A DNA stretch of 13,512 bases from Candidatus Gastranaerophilales bacterium (GTDB lineage: Bacteria > Cyanobacteriota > Vampirovibrionia > Gastranaerophilales > Gastranaerophilaceae). The stretch spans positions 1-13,512 of the forward strand of contig CANQAW010000024.1 of the NCBI GenBank assembly GCA_947589525.1, in the 5' to 3' direction. Numbering within the stretch: position 1 is the first letter of the stretch; every line of letters starts with the position of its first letter. Positions 1 to 6,514 of this stretch are shown here, piece after piece. The translations under genes and the position numbers were made by a program. The notes under the pieces were generated by a model. The model saw only the letters and a program-made list of their open reading frames with translations. It was not told where the DNA came from and searched no databases.

Positions 1-239
1 TACCTGAATTTTTCAATCAAATTAAAGCAAATTCAACTGCGATAAATCCTAATATTTTTGATAAAGAATATATTCACACCTATCAAAAAGCAAAAATTCC
101 TTTAAATATTTTAAATAACGAAGAAGAACCCGTTAAAAAAATCAATCTTGAAATTTTAAGAAAATTTAAAAAAGAACCGCAAAAACACAATTTTGAAAAT
201 ATCGGTTTTGAAAATCAAAATTCAAAAGAAGATTTTTAA
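1..239 (+). CDS. C-terminal end of an unrecognised protein (5' truncated)
   Basis: An open frame enters from the left edge (first full codon at base 3) and stops with TAA at 237-239, giving 78 residues. The visible part is polar and rich in Lys, Asn, Gln and Glu, with no membrane segment, no cysteine and no motif I recognise. It ends Ser-Lys-Glu-Asp-Phe. The stop lies 5 bases before the ribD start and on the same strand, so this is probably the preceding gene of the same operon. The disordered, basic composition suggests a flexible tail rather than an enzyme core. Function cannot be told from this fragment. Confidence is for the presence of a coding frame. Confidence 0.6.
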   Translation, partial: PEFFNQIKANSTAINPNIFDKEYIHTYQKAKIPLNILNNEEEPVKKINLEILRKFKKEPQKHNFENIGFENQNSKEDF

Positions 240-244
240 AAATT

Positions 245-1300
245 ATGAATAATCAAATTTATAAAAAATTAATGAGAAGATGTTTTTCTCTCGCTAAAAA
301 ATCAAAAGGGCAAAATATGCCAAATCCTTTTGTTGGAGCGATTATCTACGATGAAGAAAAAAAAGAAATTATATCAGAGGGTTTTCATAAAAAATACGGA
401 TTTAATCACGCGGAGAGAAATGCGATATTAAATTCCAAAAAAGATGTCAAAAATAAAACCTTAATTGTCAATTTAGAACCTTGTTCGCATTTTGGAAAAA
501 CCCCGCCCTGTGCCGATTTAATAATAGAAAAAGGAATTAAAAAAGTCGTTGTTGCACTAAACCCAAAAGTTCACTCTCAAGGTATCAAAAAGCTTCAAAA
601 CGCAGGAGTTGAAGTCATAGAAGGCATTTTGGAAAAAGAAGCAAAAGAATTAAATAAAGTTTTTATAAAAAATATTTTATATAAAAAACCCTATGTAATG
701 TTAAAAACAGCAGCGACCCTGGATTCCAAAATCGCAAATGAAAAAGGCGAATCAAAGTGGATTACGGGGGAATTATCAAGGGCTTATGTTCAAAAATTAA
801 GAAGTCAATATTGCGCAATTATGACAGGTTCGGGAACAATTTTAAAAGATAACCCGAATTTAAACGTTAGAATTAAAAATAAAATTTCTCCGACAAGGAT
901 AATTTTTGACCCTAATAATAAAGTTTCTCTTGATTATAACGTTTTTAAAAATGACGGAGTCAGAATTATTTTAATTAATAATTCTAAAATAAAAGTGCCT
1001 GATTATATTAAAAAAATACCGTATGACGGGAATTTTGACAATTTATTTAAAACTCTTTTTAAATTAAATATTTATTCAATCATGGTTGAAGCAGGCAGAG
1101 GGTTAAATTCCCTGCTTATAAAAAATCAGCAAATTGATGAAATTAATCATTTTATTGCACCTAAAATTTTCGGTTCGGGGATTAATTTTGTTGATGATAT
1201 AATTTGCGATAATATTGATAATTGTATAAAATTAGAAGATATTAAAATAAAACGATTTAAAGATGACATTTTAATTAACGCAAAAATTAAAAAGAGGTAA
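245..1300 (+). CDS. ribD: Bifunctional riboflavin biosynthesis deaminase/reductase RibD
   Basis: RibD carries out two successive steps of riboflavin synthesis: deamination of the pyrimidine product of GTP cyclohydrolase II, then NADPH-dependent reduction of the ribose side chain. The 351-residue protein has the usual two-domain length. The N-terminal zinc deaminase (about 1-145) shows the HAE motif at 55-57 and the second zinc motif PCSHFGKTPPC at 79-89, with Cys80 and Cys89 as ligands. The reductase domain (about 149-350) opens with KPYVMLKTAATLDSKIA, followed by ESKWITG and DNPNLNVR (202-209). Small oddities are Ser in place of the usual Gly in LDG(K/R)IA, EAG (282-284) in place of EGG, and a slightly shortened loop before NPKVHSQG. 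The ATG at 245 has no strong Shine-Dalgarno site, so translation is probably coupled to the gene that ends 5 bases upstream. First recognised gene of the ribD-aroQ-thiL-ispD operon. Confidence 0.95.
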   Translation: MNNQIYKKLMRRCFSLAKKSKGQNMPNPFVGAIIYDEEKKEIISEGFHKKYGFNHAERNAILNSKKDVKNKTLIVNLEPCSHFGKTPPCADLIIEKGIKKVVVALNPKVHSQGIKKLQNAGVEVIEGILEKEAKELNKVFIKNILYKKPYVMLKTAATLDSKIANEKGESKWITGELSRAYVQKLRSQYCAIMTGSGTILKDNPNLNVRIKNKISPTRIIFDPNNKVSLDYNVFKNDGVRIILINNSKIKVPDYIKKIPYDGNFDNLFKTLFKLNIYSIMVEAGRGLNSLLIKNQQIDEINHFIAPKIFGSGINFVDDIICDNIDNCIKLEDIKIKRFKDDILINAKIKKR

Positions 1301-1304
1301 TTTT

Positions 1305-1739
1305 ATGAAATTTATTGTTATAAACGGGCCCAACTTAAATCTTTTAGGGACAAGAGAACCTGATATCTACGGTACAACAACGCTTGTTGATATAAATAAA
1401 GAGCTTGTTGATTTTGCAAAAACTTTAGACGATAATATCGAGCTTAGTTTTTTTCAATCAAATATAGAAGGTGAAATTGTAGATAAAATCCAACAATGCG
1501 CCGATTTCTCAGGGCTTATAATCAACCCTGCGGGTTATACTCATACAAGTGTTGCTATAGCGGATGCTATTAAAGGCGTGGGGATAAAATGCGTTGAAGT
1601 TCATCTTTCAAATGTTAACAACAGAGAAGAATTCAGGAAAAATTCTTTTATCTCGCCTGTTTCAACAGGAACAATCGCAGGTTTTCAAAAAGACAGCTAT
1701 AAACTTGCGCTTCTGGGGCTGTATAGATTATTAAAATGA
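1305..1739 (+). CDS. aroQ: Type II 3-dehydroquinate dehydratase
   Basis: Removes water from 3-dehydroquinate to give 3-dehydroshikimate in the shikimate pathway, as a cytosolic dodecamer in known homologues. At 144 residues it is full length for the small type II family. The signature GPNLNLLGTREPDIYG (8-23) carries the catalytic Arg17 and Tyr22. INPAGYTHTSVAIADAI (73-89) carries Asn74 and His80. VEVHLSN (97-103) carries the catalytic His100 with Glu98, and Arg107 and Arg111 of REEFR follow. Translation starts at ATG 1305 behind a good Shine-Dalgarno site (AAGAGG, 1292-1297) that lies inside the last codons of ribD. The gap to ribD is 4 bases, and its stop overlaps the thiL start by 4 bases (ATGA), which implies translational coupling. 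Confidence 0.97.
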   Translation: MKFIVINGPNLNLLGTREPDIYGTTTLVDINKELVDFAKTLDDNIELSFFQSNIEGEIVDKIQQCADFSGLIINPAGYTHTSVAIADAIKGVGIKCVEVHLSNVNNREEFRKNSFISPVSTGTIAGFQKDSYKLALLGLYRLLK

Positions 1740-2605
1740 ATAAAGAATTTGAATTTTTAAAAATAATAAATAACACTCTTTCTGACAGCTCTTATTTAGG
1801 CAACGACTGCGCCTATTTAAAAGAATATAATCTTGCTATATCAACTGATATTTTAGTTGAAGATGTTCATTTTAAAAAAGATTATATGAGCGCCTCTGAT
1901 ATCGCACGAAAAGCAATTTTAGTTAATATTTCGGATATTTTAGCTTCGGGCGCTAAACTTAAGTATTTAACAATTGCTTTAAGCGGAAAATTAGACAGTA
2001 ATTTTATAGAAGAATTTTACAGGGAAGTTAATGATTTATCCAAAACTTATAATTTTAAAGTTATAGGAGGGGATTTAACAAAATCGGATAAAATTGTTGT
2101 TTCAATAAGTGTTTTTGGAGATTATAAAGATAGAAACATCTCAAAGCGCTCAAACGCTAAAGAAGGCTATATTGTAGCAGTTGCGGGAGAATTTGGGTCA
2201 TCTTCTCAAGGGTTAAATGATTTAAAAGAAAATAAAAATAATTATTTTACGCAATTTCATAAAAACCCTAAGTTATATCCTGAAATATCAAAAAAAATCG
2301 CAACCCTGACAAAATCACCTTACGCAATGACAGATTCATCCGACGGGTTAATTGATTGTTTATATCAAATAAGCGAACAATCAAAAATCAAAATCGAAAT
2401 TGAATATAATAAAATTCCCAAAAAAACTCAAAATAAAGACTTTGTTCTTTTCGGGGGAGAAGATTATTCTCTTGTTGTTTGTTTAGATGAAAATGATTTT
2501 AAAAAAATCCCTAATCTTGTTGAAATTGGAAAATGTAAAAAAGGGCAGGGGGTTTATTTGGATAATAAGAAAATAGAATACAGAGGATTTAACCACTTTG
2601 AATAA
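1736..2605 (+). CDS. thiL: Thiamine-monophosphate kinase ThiL
   Basis: Phosphorylates thiamine monophosphate with ATP to the cofactor thiamine diphosphate. The 289-residue protein belongs to the PurM/ThiL ATP-binding fold. Visible family motifs, in order, are LGNDCA (21-26), STDILVEDVHF (36-46), ARKAILVNISDILASGA (57-73), IGGDLTKS (110-117), the substrate-site DSSDGL (200-205) and FGGEDYSL (239-246). The acidic metal ligands Asp24, Asp38, Asp67, Asp113, Asp203 and Asp243 appear to be conserved. It is slightly shorter than the E. coli enzyme (about 325), with loops trimmed between 205 and 238. Its ATG overlaps the aroQ stop (ATGA, 1736-1739), and its end overlaps the ispD start by 8 bases, so aroQ-thiL-ispD should be translated as a coupled set. 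Confidence 0.95.
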   Translation: MNKEFEFLKIINNTLSDSSYLGNDCAYLKEYNLAISTDILVEDVHFKKDYMSASDIARKAILVNISDILASGAKLKYLTIALSGKLDSNFIEEFYREVNDLSKTYNFKVIGGDLTKSDKIVVSISVFGDYKDRNISKRSNAKEGYIVAVAGEFGSSSQGLNDLKENKNNYFTQFHKNPKLYPEISKKIATLTKSPYAMTDSSDGLIDCLYQISEQSKIKIEIEYNKIPKKTQNKDFVLFGGEDYSLVVCLDENDFKKIPNLVEIGKCKKGQGVYLDNKKIEYRGFNHFE

Positions 2606-3245
2606 AATTAAAATAAGCGCAATTATCACGGCAGGCGGAAAATCCAGCCGTTTCGGGTCAAATAAATTAATTGAAAAAATAAATGATTTAACGGTTATTG
2701 AACTAACTATATCAAAATTTATTGATTTGGTTGATGAAATTATAATTCCAACAAGCGATGAAATTAAAGACCTTATTTTAAAATCAAAAATATATAATCC
2801 CAAAATTAAATTTGCGCCATTCGGTGCTACCCGCCAAATGAGCGTTTATAGTGCACTTCAAGTATGTTCAAACCCTGAAATTGTCTTAATTCACGATGGC
2901 GCAAGACCTTTTGTTGATAAAGAAATAATTAAAAAAACGATTGAAAAAACATTTGAAAAAGGCGCTGTTGTAGTAGGTAAATTGGCGGTTGATACCATTA
3001 AAGAAATAGATTTTAATGGAAATGAAGCAAAAATCTTAAAAACACTAAATCGAAAAAAGATTTTCCTTGCGCAGACACCGCAAAGTTTTAACTATCAACT
3101 GATTAAAAAGCTTCACGAAAAATACAAAAACAATCCCGATTTTACTGACGACAGCTCAATTTTGGAAAAAGAAAACATAGAAGTGTATATTATAGAAAAC
3201 GACAAAAAAAATACAAAAATTACCACTAAAGACGATTTATACTAA
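2598..3245 (+). CDS. ispD: 2-C-methyl-D-erythritol 4-phosphate cytidylyltransferase IspD
   Basis: Couples CTP to methylerythritol phosphate in the MEP isoprenoid pathway. The 215-residue nucleotidyltransferase shows the CTP loop AIITAGGKSSRFG (8-20), with Arg18 and Lys23 as candidate catalytic residues. It also shows TRQMSVYSAL (78-87), IHDGARPFV (98-106) with metal ligand Asp100, VDTIK (131-135), LNR (150-152), AQTPQSF (158-164), FTDDSS (182-187) and NTKITTKDDL (205-214). The start is a TTG at 2598. It is the only start that leaves room for the N-terminal strand of the CTP loop, and it sits 10 bases after an AGAGGA site (2582-2587). It overlaps thiL by 8 bases. The protein ends directly after the KIT motif, so it lacks the few extra C-terminal residues of many homologues. 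Last gene of the operon. Confidence 0.94.
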   Translation: MNKIKISAIITAGGKSSRFGSNKLIEKINDLTVIELTISKFIDLVDEIIIPTSDEIKDLILKSKIYNPKIKFAPFGATRQMSVYSALQVCSNPEIVLIHDGARPFVDKEIIKKTIEKTFEKGAVVVGKLAVDTIKEIDFNGNEAKILKTLNRKKIFLAQTPQSFNYQLIKKLHEKYKNNPDFTDDSSILEKENIEVYIIENDKKNTKITTKDDLY

Positions 3246-3335
3246 TACTATTGTGTATTTAAAAAAGAACTCGAATATTTTAAATTTATAAAGGATATAG
3301 TAACTTCAATCCTTATATTATATTGCGAGGTTCTT

Positions 3336-3641
3336 ATGCTGACAGATAAAAAAATAACTGATAAACAATATTATTTAAATGAATTTAAAAATGTTTCAAA
3401 AGAAATGTTGCCTTGGTTAGAGAATTTGGCGTTTGAATGCCGATGTAAAATCGAAAAGAAGGAATGGAAAAGTAAATACAATAACTATGTAATTTACGAT
3501 TATGAACCGTTTTGCTCAGACGGCTTTGAAATTAATGTTACATTATCTTCAAGGCAGGACGAATACCTCAATTTTGTTCAGTACTTATATGAAAACAAAC
3601 TGCGCAAAATCGGATATCTGAAAACCTGTCTGAGCTTATAG
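3336..3641 (+). CDS. Small hypothetical protein, 101 residues
   Basis: I do not recognise this protein. It starts at ATG 3336 with a good Shine-Dalgarno site (GCGAGG, 3325-3330, 5-base spacing), which is the main reason to call it real. The protein is soluble-looking, with Trp26 and Trp43, four Cys (34, 36, 60, 98), an amphipathic N-terminal half and a central strand-rich stretch (YVIYDYEPF, 51-59). There is no signal peptide or membrane helix. The 90-base gap after ispD contains a small inverted repeat (AAGGAT 3291-3296 / ATCCTT 3309-3314) and AT-rich -10-like hexamers, but no promoter I would insist on. Its TAG stop (3639-3641) directly abuts the radA stop on the other strand with no bases between. 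It could be co-transcribed with ispD or independent. Confidence 0.7.
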   Translation: MLTDKKITDKQYYLNEFKNVSKEMLPWLENLAFECRCKIEKKEWKSKYNNYVIYDYEPFCSDGFEINVTLSSRQDEYLNFVQYLYENKLRKIGYLKTCLSL

Positions 3642-5039
3642 CTAATCTTGTTTCAGCCCTTCCACAATGGCATCTGTCACAAGTTTCACCTGTCTGATAT
3701 CTAAACCTAAGGAGCTGATTTTCTTATATGTTTCACTGCTTACTTTTGGTATAATTGCACGTTTAAAGCCGAGTTTAGAGGCTTCTTTAAGTCTGCGCTC
3801 AATGTTTGCAACACTGCGGACTTCACCTAAAAGCCCTATTTCGCCGATAATTATAGTCTTAGAGTTTATCGCAATATCACGAATAGAGCTTATTATTGCA
3901 AGACAAAGCGCTAAATCATAACTCGGCTCAATTATATCCAAACCTCCCGCAACATTTACGTAAATATCTTGTTTTGACAGATTTAATCCGACTTTTTTTT
4001 CTAAAACGGCTACAATTTGCAACAACCTGTTATAATCAAGCCCAAGCGCAACCCTTCTCGGATTGGGATAAGGAGTTGACCCTACAAGCGCTTGAATTTC
4101 ATGAAGAAAAATTCTGCTTCCTTCCAAAACGGAAGCAACCGCACACCCGCAAGCACCTTCTATCGTATCTTGAAACATAGAAGAAGGAGAATTGACTTCA
4201 ACCAACCCGCAATCTTCCATTTTAAAAACACCAACTTCTGCTATCGTTCCAAAGCGATTTTTTATACATCTTAAAATTCTATATTGTTTATATTTATCCC
4301 CCTCAAAATTTATTACACAATCAACCATATGTTCTAAAACCTTAGGCCCTGCGATGTTTCCCTCTTTAGTAACATGACCTATAATAATAGTTGTAATATT
4401 TCTTTGTTTTGCAATTCTAACTAAAACATTTGTACATTCTCTAATTTGAGAAACACTTCCGCAGGAAGAAGAAATATTTGCGCAAAAAACGCTTTGAATG
4501 CTGTCCACTATTAAAAAATCGGGATTGATTTTATCAATTTGATAAATAACCTCATCAATACAGGTTTGATTTGTTAAATAAAGGTTTTCAGGTTCGATAT
4601 TCAGCCTTTTTGCTCTCAATTTAACCTGTGTCGGGCTTTCTTCGGCGCATATATATAAAACTTTTAAATTTCGATTTTCAAGCTTGATATCGCAGATTGC
4701 TTTTGTTGTCTGCAAAACTAAAGTTGATTTTCCAATCCCGGGGTCGCCTGCAAGCAGTGTCAAAGACCCCTGAACAAAACCGCCTCCAAGGACTCTATCC
4801 AGTTCTTCAATACCGCTTTTAAATCTTACTTTTTCATCAAGAACTATTTCTTTTATTTTAGTGATATCTGATACTTCGATAAGTTTATTTGATAATTTTG
4901 AATTTTCGGGAGTTTTGATATCTTTTATCGTTTCTTCAACAAAAGTTCCAAACTGATTACAATCGGGACATCTTCCGAGATAAGAAACTGTTTCATACCC
5001 GCAAGACTGACAAACCCACTTTGTTTTAACTTTAGCCAT
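3642..5039 (-). CDS. radA: DNA repair protein RadA (Sms)
   Basis: RadA is a RecA-like, DnaB-type branch-migration motor that processes recombination intermediates. The 465-residue protein is full length. It has an N-terminal four-Cys zinc finger (Cys10, Cys13, Cys24, Cys27) and Walker A GDPGIGKST (98-106). LIVDS (176-180) is the Walker B strand, and KNRFG (260-264) is the RadA-specific signature. The C-terminal Lon-protease-like domain (about 290-465) has VNVAGGLDIIEPSYDLAL in place of the Lon catalytic serine region, as expected for the non-proteolytic RadA form. The ATG at 5037-5039 places the zinc finger at its normal distance from the N-terminus. No Shine-Dalgarno site precedes it. It lies 32 bases downstream of the second thymidylate-kinase-like gene and is probably part of that cluster, possibly with its own promoter. 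Confidence 0.97.
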   Translation of the reverse strand: MAKVKTKWVCQSCGYETVSYLGRCPDCNQFGTFVEETIKDIKTPENSKLSNKLIEVSDITKIKEIVLDEKVRFKSGIEELDRVLGGGFVQGSLTLLAGDPGIGKSTLVLQTTKAICDIKLENRNLKVLYICAEESPTQVKLRAKRLNIEPENLYLTNQTCIDEVIYQIDKINPDFLIVDSIQSVFCANISSSCGSVSQIRECTNVLVRIAKQRNITTIIIGHVTKEGNIAGPKVLEHMVDCVINFEGDKYKQYRILRCIKNRFGTIAEVGVFKMEDCGLVEVNSPSSMFQDTIEGACGCAVASVLEGSRIFLHEIQALVGSTPYPNPRRVALGLDYNRLLQIVAVLEKKVGLNLSKQDIYVNVAGGLDIIEPSYDLALCLAIISSIRDIAINSKTIIIGEIGLLGEVRSVANIERRLKEASKLGFKRAIIPKVSSETYKKISSLGLDIRQVKLVTDAIVEGLKQD

Positions 5040-5045
5040 GGGATT

Positions 5046-5075
5046 ATTCTATCACAGAATGAAGGTTTTTGTTAA
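5046..5075 (-). promoter_or_regulatory. Possible radA promoter
   Basis: On the minus strand, TTAACA (5070-5075) and TAGAAT (5046-5051) are separated by 18 bases and resemble sigma-70 -35 and -10 boxes. Transcription would begin at or right next to the A of the radA ATG, giving a leaderless mRNA, which fits the lack of a Shine-Dalgarno site. The -10 box also forms half of an ATTCT/AGAAT inverted repeat. In such AT-rich DNA a chance match is quite possible. Confidence 0.3.
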
Positions 5076-5734
5076 TCACAATTTAAAAGTTTTTGAACGT
5101 GAGATTTAATTTCTTCGTGGATTACCTCTTGAGATTTTGTGCCGTCAAGTTCAATAAAACCGTATTCTTTGATTAATTTTTTATATTCCTTCAAACATCT
5201 TTTTTGATAAATTTCAAAACTGCTGTAAATATCCGTTGAAAGACCTATATCTCTTCCCGCTTCAAAATAATCAAGCGCACCGTTTTTAGCTATCAGTCTT
5301 TTAATTAAAATATCCTCGGGAACATTTAAATAAAAAACTAAATCGGGTTTCGGAGCAAAACTGTAGAGGTTTTTAACCCATTCGATATCGTGACCCCGAA
5401 CCGAATCACGAACATAGGCAGTATAGATATATCTGTCCATTAAAACAACAAAACCTGCCTTAAGTGCGGGGATAATTTCATTTTCCAATCTGTCCGTGTA
5501 ATCCGCAGCATATAAAAGAGAATATGTTGTCGTATTTAGAAGATTTCTTTCTTTTGCTTCGTTGATAACACCGGAAATGAGCCTTGAAGTTTTCCAAGGA
5601 GACACAACACAGCCGTAACATTTATCTTTTATATATTGAGATAACAAATTAACCTGACTCGAGCGCCCCGAGCCGTCCGTTCCTTCAATAACTATTAAAT
5701 ATCCTTCGTAGCCGTGAGGTTTATTTTTGTTCAT
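5072..5734 (-). CDS. Thymidylate-kinase-like protein with altered P-loop (Lys to Arg)
   Basis: A 220-residue P-loop protein of the thymidylate kinase (dTMP kinase) family, second of two tandem copies. Family features are IVIEGTDGSG (14-23), a Tyr/Asp/Arg stretch (YAADYTDR, 75-82), the DRY motif (100-102) followed by IYTAYVRD, and PDLVFYLNVP (130-139). In the P-loop GTDGSGRS (18-25) the invariant phosphate-binding Lys is Arg24 (codon CGC, read on the minus strand near 5663-5665), and the next residue pair is Ser-Ser rather than Ser-Thr. The upstream paralogue keeps the normal GKST. Apart from this the proteins align over their whole length, so it looks like a diverged duplicate that may bind nucleotide weakly or serve as a partner subunit. 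Translation starts at ATG 5734 behind AAAGGA (5740-5745). Its start overlaps the upstream copy by 14 bases. Confidence 0.85.
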   Translation of the reverse strand: MNKNKPHGYEGYLIVIEGTDGSGRSSQVNLLSQYIKDKCYGCVVSPWKTSRLISGVINEAKERNLLNTTTYSLLYAADYTDRLENEIIPALKAGFVVLMDRYIYTAYVRDSVRGHDIEWVKNLYSFAPKPDLVFYLNVPEDILIKRLIAKNGALDYFEAGRDIGLSTDIYSSFEIYQKRCLKEYKKLIKEYGFIELDGTKSQEVIHEEIKSHVQKLLNCD

Positions 5735-6413
5735 TTTCTTCCTTTAAAATATTTCTTTGTTTTAAAAGTTCAGATATTTTTTCTCTTATAAACTTTTGTT
5801 TATTATAAATACTGTCTGTTGCATCTATACGAATTAAATCAAATTCTTCAATCATTTGTTTATATTGTTCAACTATTCGATTTTGGAAAATAACATAACT
5901 TTTATAAGGATTATTCGATAGTTTCATATCCATGCCGGCTTCATAAAACTTGGGCTGGCGGTTAGAACAAATCCGCTCTAAAGAATCCTTGGGACTTACG
6001 TCAAAATAAAAAGTTATATCAGGTTTAATTGCAAAAGAATAAATATTTCTTACCCATTTGGGGTCAACTTCTCTGGCTGCATCTCGAGCAAACGCCGTAT
6101 AAACATATCTGTCCGCCAGAACGACAAAGCCCGCTTTCAGCGCAGGCTTAATTGTGCGCTCTAATCTGTCCGCAAAATCAACCGCATGCAAAAGTGAAAA
6201 TGTTTTTCCCGATAAAAGATTTTTCTTTTTTGCTTTTTTGGTTGTATTTGAAATTAATTCCGAAGAATTCCACTGTGTTAAAACGGTATCAATATTAAGC
6301 GAATTCAACCAGCTGTGCAGCAGTTCTATTTGAGTAGACTTACCCGAACCGTCAATTCCTTCAACACAAATCAGTACTCCTTTATAGTCATGTTTTTTTG
6401 AAAATCTTAACAT
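5721..6413 (-). CDS. Thymidylate-kinase-like protein (intact P-loop)
   Basis: Probable nucleoside-monophosphate kinase of the thymidylate kinase family, which makes dTDP from dTMP for DNA synthesis. From ATG 6413 the protein is 230 residues, with P-loop GIDGSGKS (19-26) and LLHAVDFADR (74-83). The DRY motif (101-103) is followed by VYTAFARD, and PDITFYFDVS lies at 131-140. The DRY region reads TAFARD rather than the SSxAYQ of E. coli Tmk, so it belongs to a divergent branch and its substrate is inferred. A longer frame reaches a TTG at 6494, but that start has no Shine-Dalgarno site and adds a 27-residue basic/hydrophobic tail that is not family-like. ATG 6413 has AAGG (6420-6423) 6 bases upstream. 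First gene of a kinase-kinase-radA cluster. No other tmk is visible in the window, so this could be the essential copy. Confidence 0.88.
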   Translation of the reverse strand: MLRFSKKHDYKGVLICVEGIDGSGKSTQIELLHSWLNSLNIDTVLTQWNSSELISNTTKKAKKKNLLSGKTFSLLHAVDFADRLERTIKPALKAGFVVLADRYVYTAFARDAAREVDPKWVRNIYSFAIKPDITFYFDVSPKDSLERICSNRQPKFYEAGMDMKLSNNPYKSYVIFQNRIVEQYKQMIEEFDLIRIDATDSIYNKQKFIREKISELLKQRNILKEENEQK

Positions 6414-6451
6414 TTCATACCTTGTTTTTTTATTTATACGATATATATTTA

Positions 6452-6480
6452 ATAATAGATTAGATTTTAAAAATTGTAAA
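6452..6480 (-). promoter_or_regulatory. Probable promoter of the kinase-kinase-radA cluster
   Basis: On the minus strand, TTTACA (6475-6480) and TATTAT (6452-6457) are separated by exactly 17 bases. Transcription would begin near 6445, leaving a leader of about 30 bases before ATG 6413 that contains the AAGG ribosome site. This arrangement also supports ATG 6413 over the upstream TTG 6494, which would lie outside the transcript. Confidence 0.5.
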
Positions 6481-6514
6481 TCAATAGCAAACAATTATTA
6501 TTTCGGAGAAGCAA

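Noticed and set aside
2483..2803. Minus-strand open frame of 106 codons across thiL and ispD
   Set aside because: Antisense shadow of two clear enzymes, with hydrophobic low-complexity composition typical of reversed AT-rich coding DNA and no ribosome site.
3291..3314. Inverted repeat AAGGAT/ATCCTT after ispD as a terminator
   Set aside because: Only six base pairs around a 12-base loop, with no T-run after it.
6414..6494. N-terminal extension of the first thymidylate-kinase-like gene to a TTG at 6494
   Set aside because: No ribosome site precedes the TTG, the added residues are not family-like, and the best promoter (6452-6480) lies downstream of it. ATG 6413 has AAGG at the right spacing.
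6474..6501. Plus-strand promoter TTGTAA/TATTAT for the membrane protein gene
   Set aside because: The spacer is acceptable (16 bases), but the transcript would start right on the Shine-Dalgarno site and leave too short a leader. In AT-rich DNA such matches are common.
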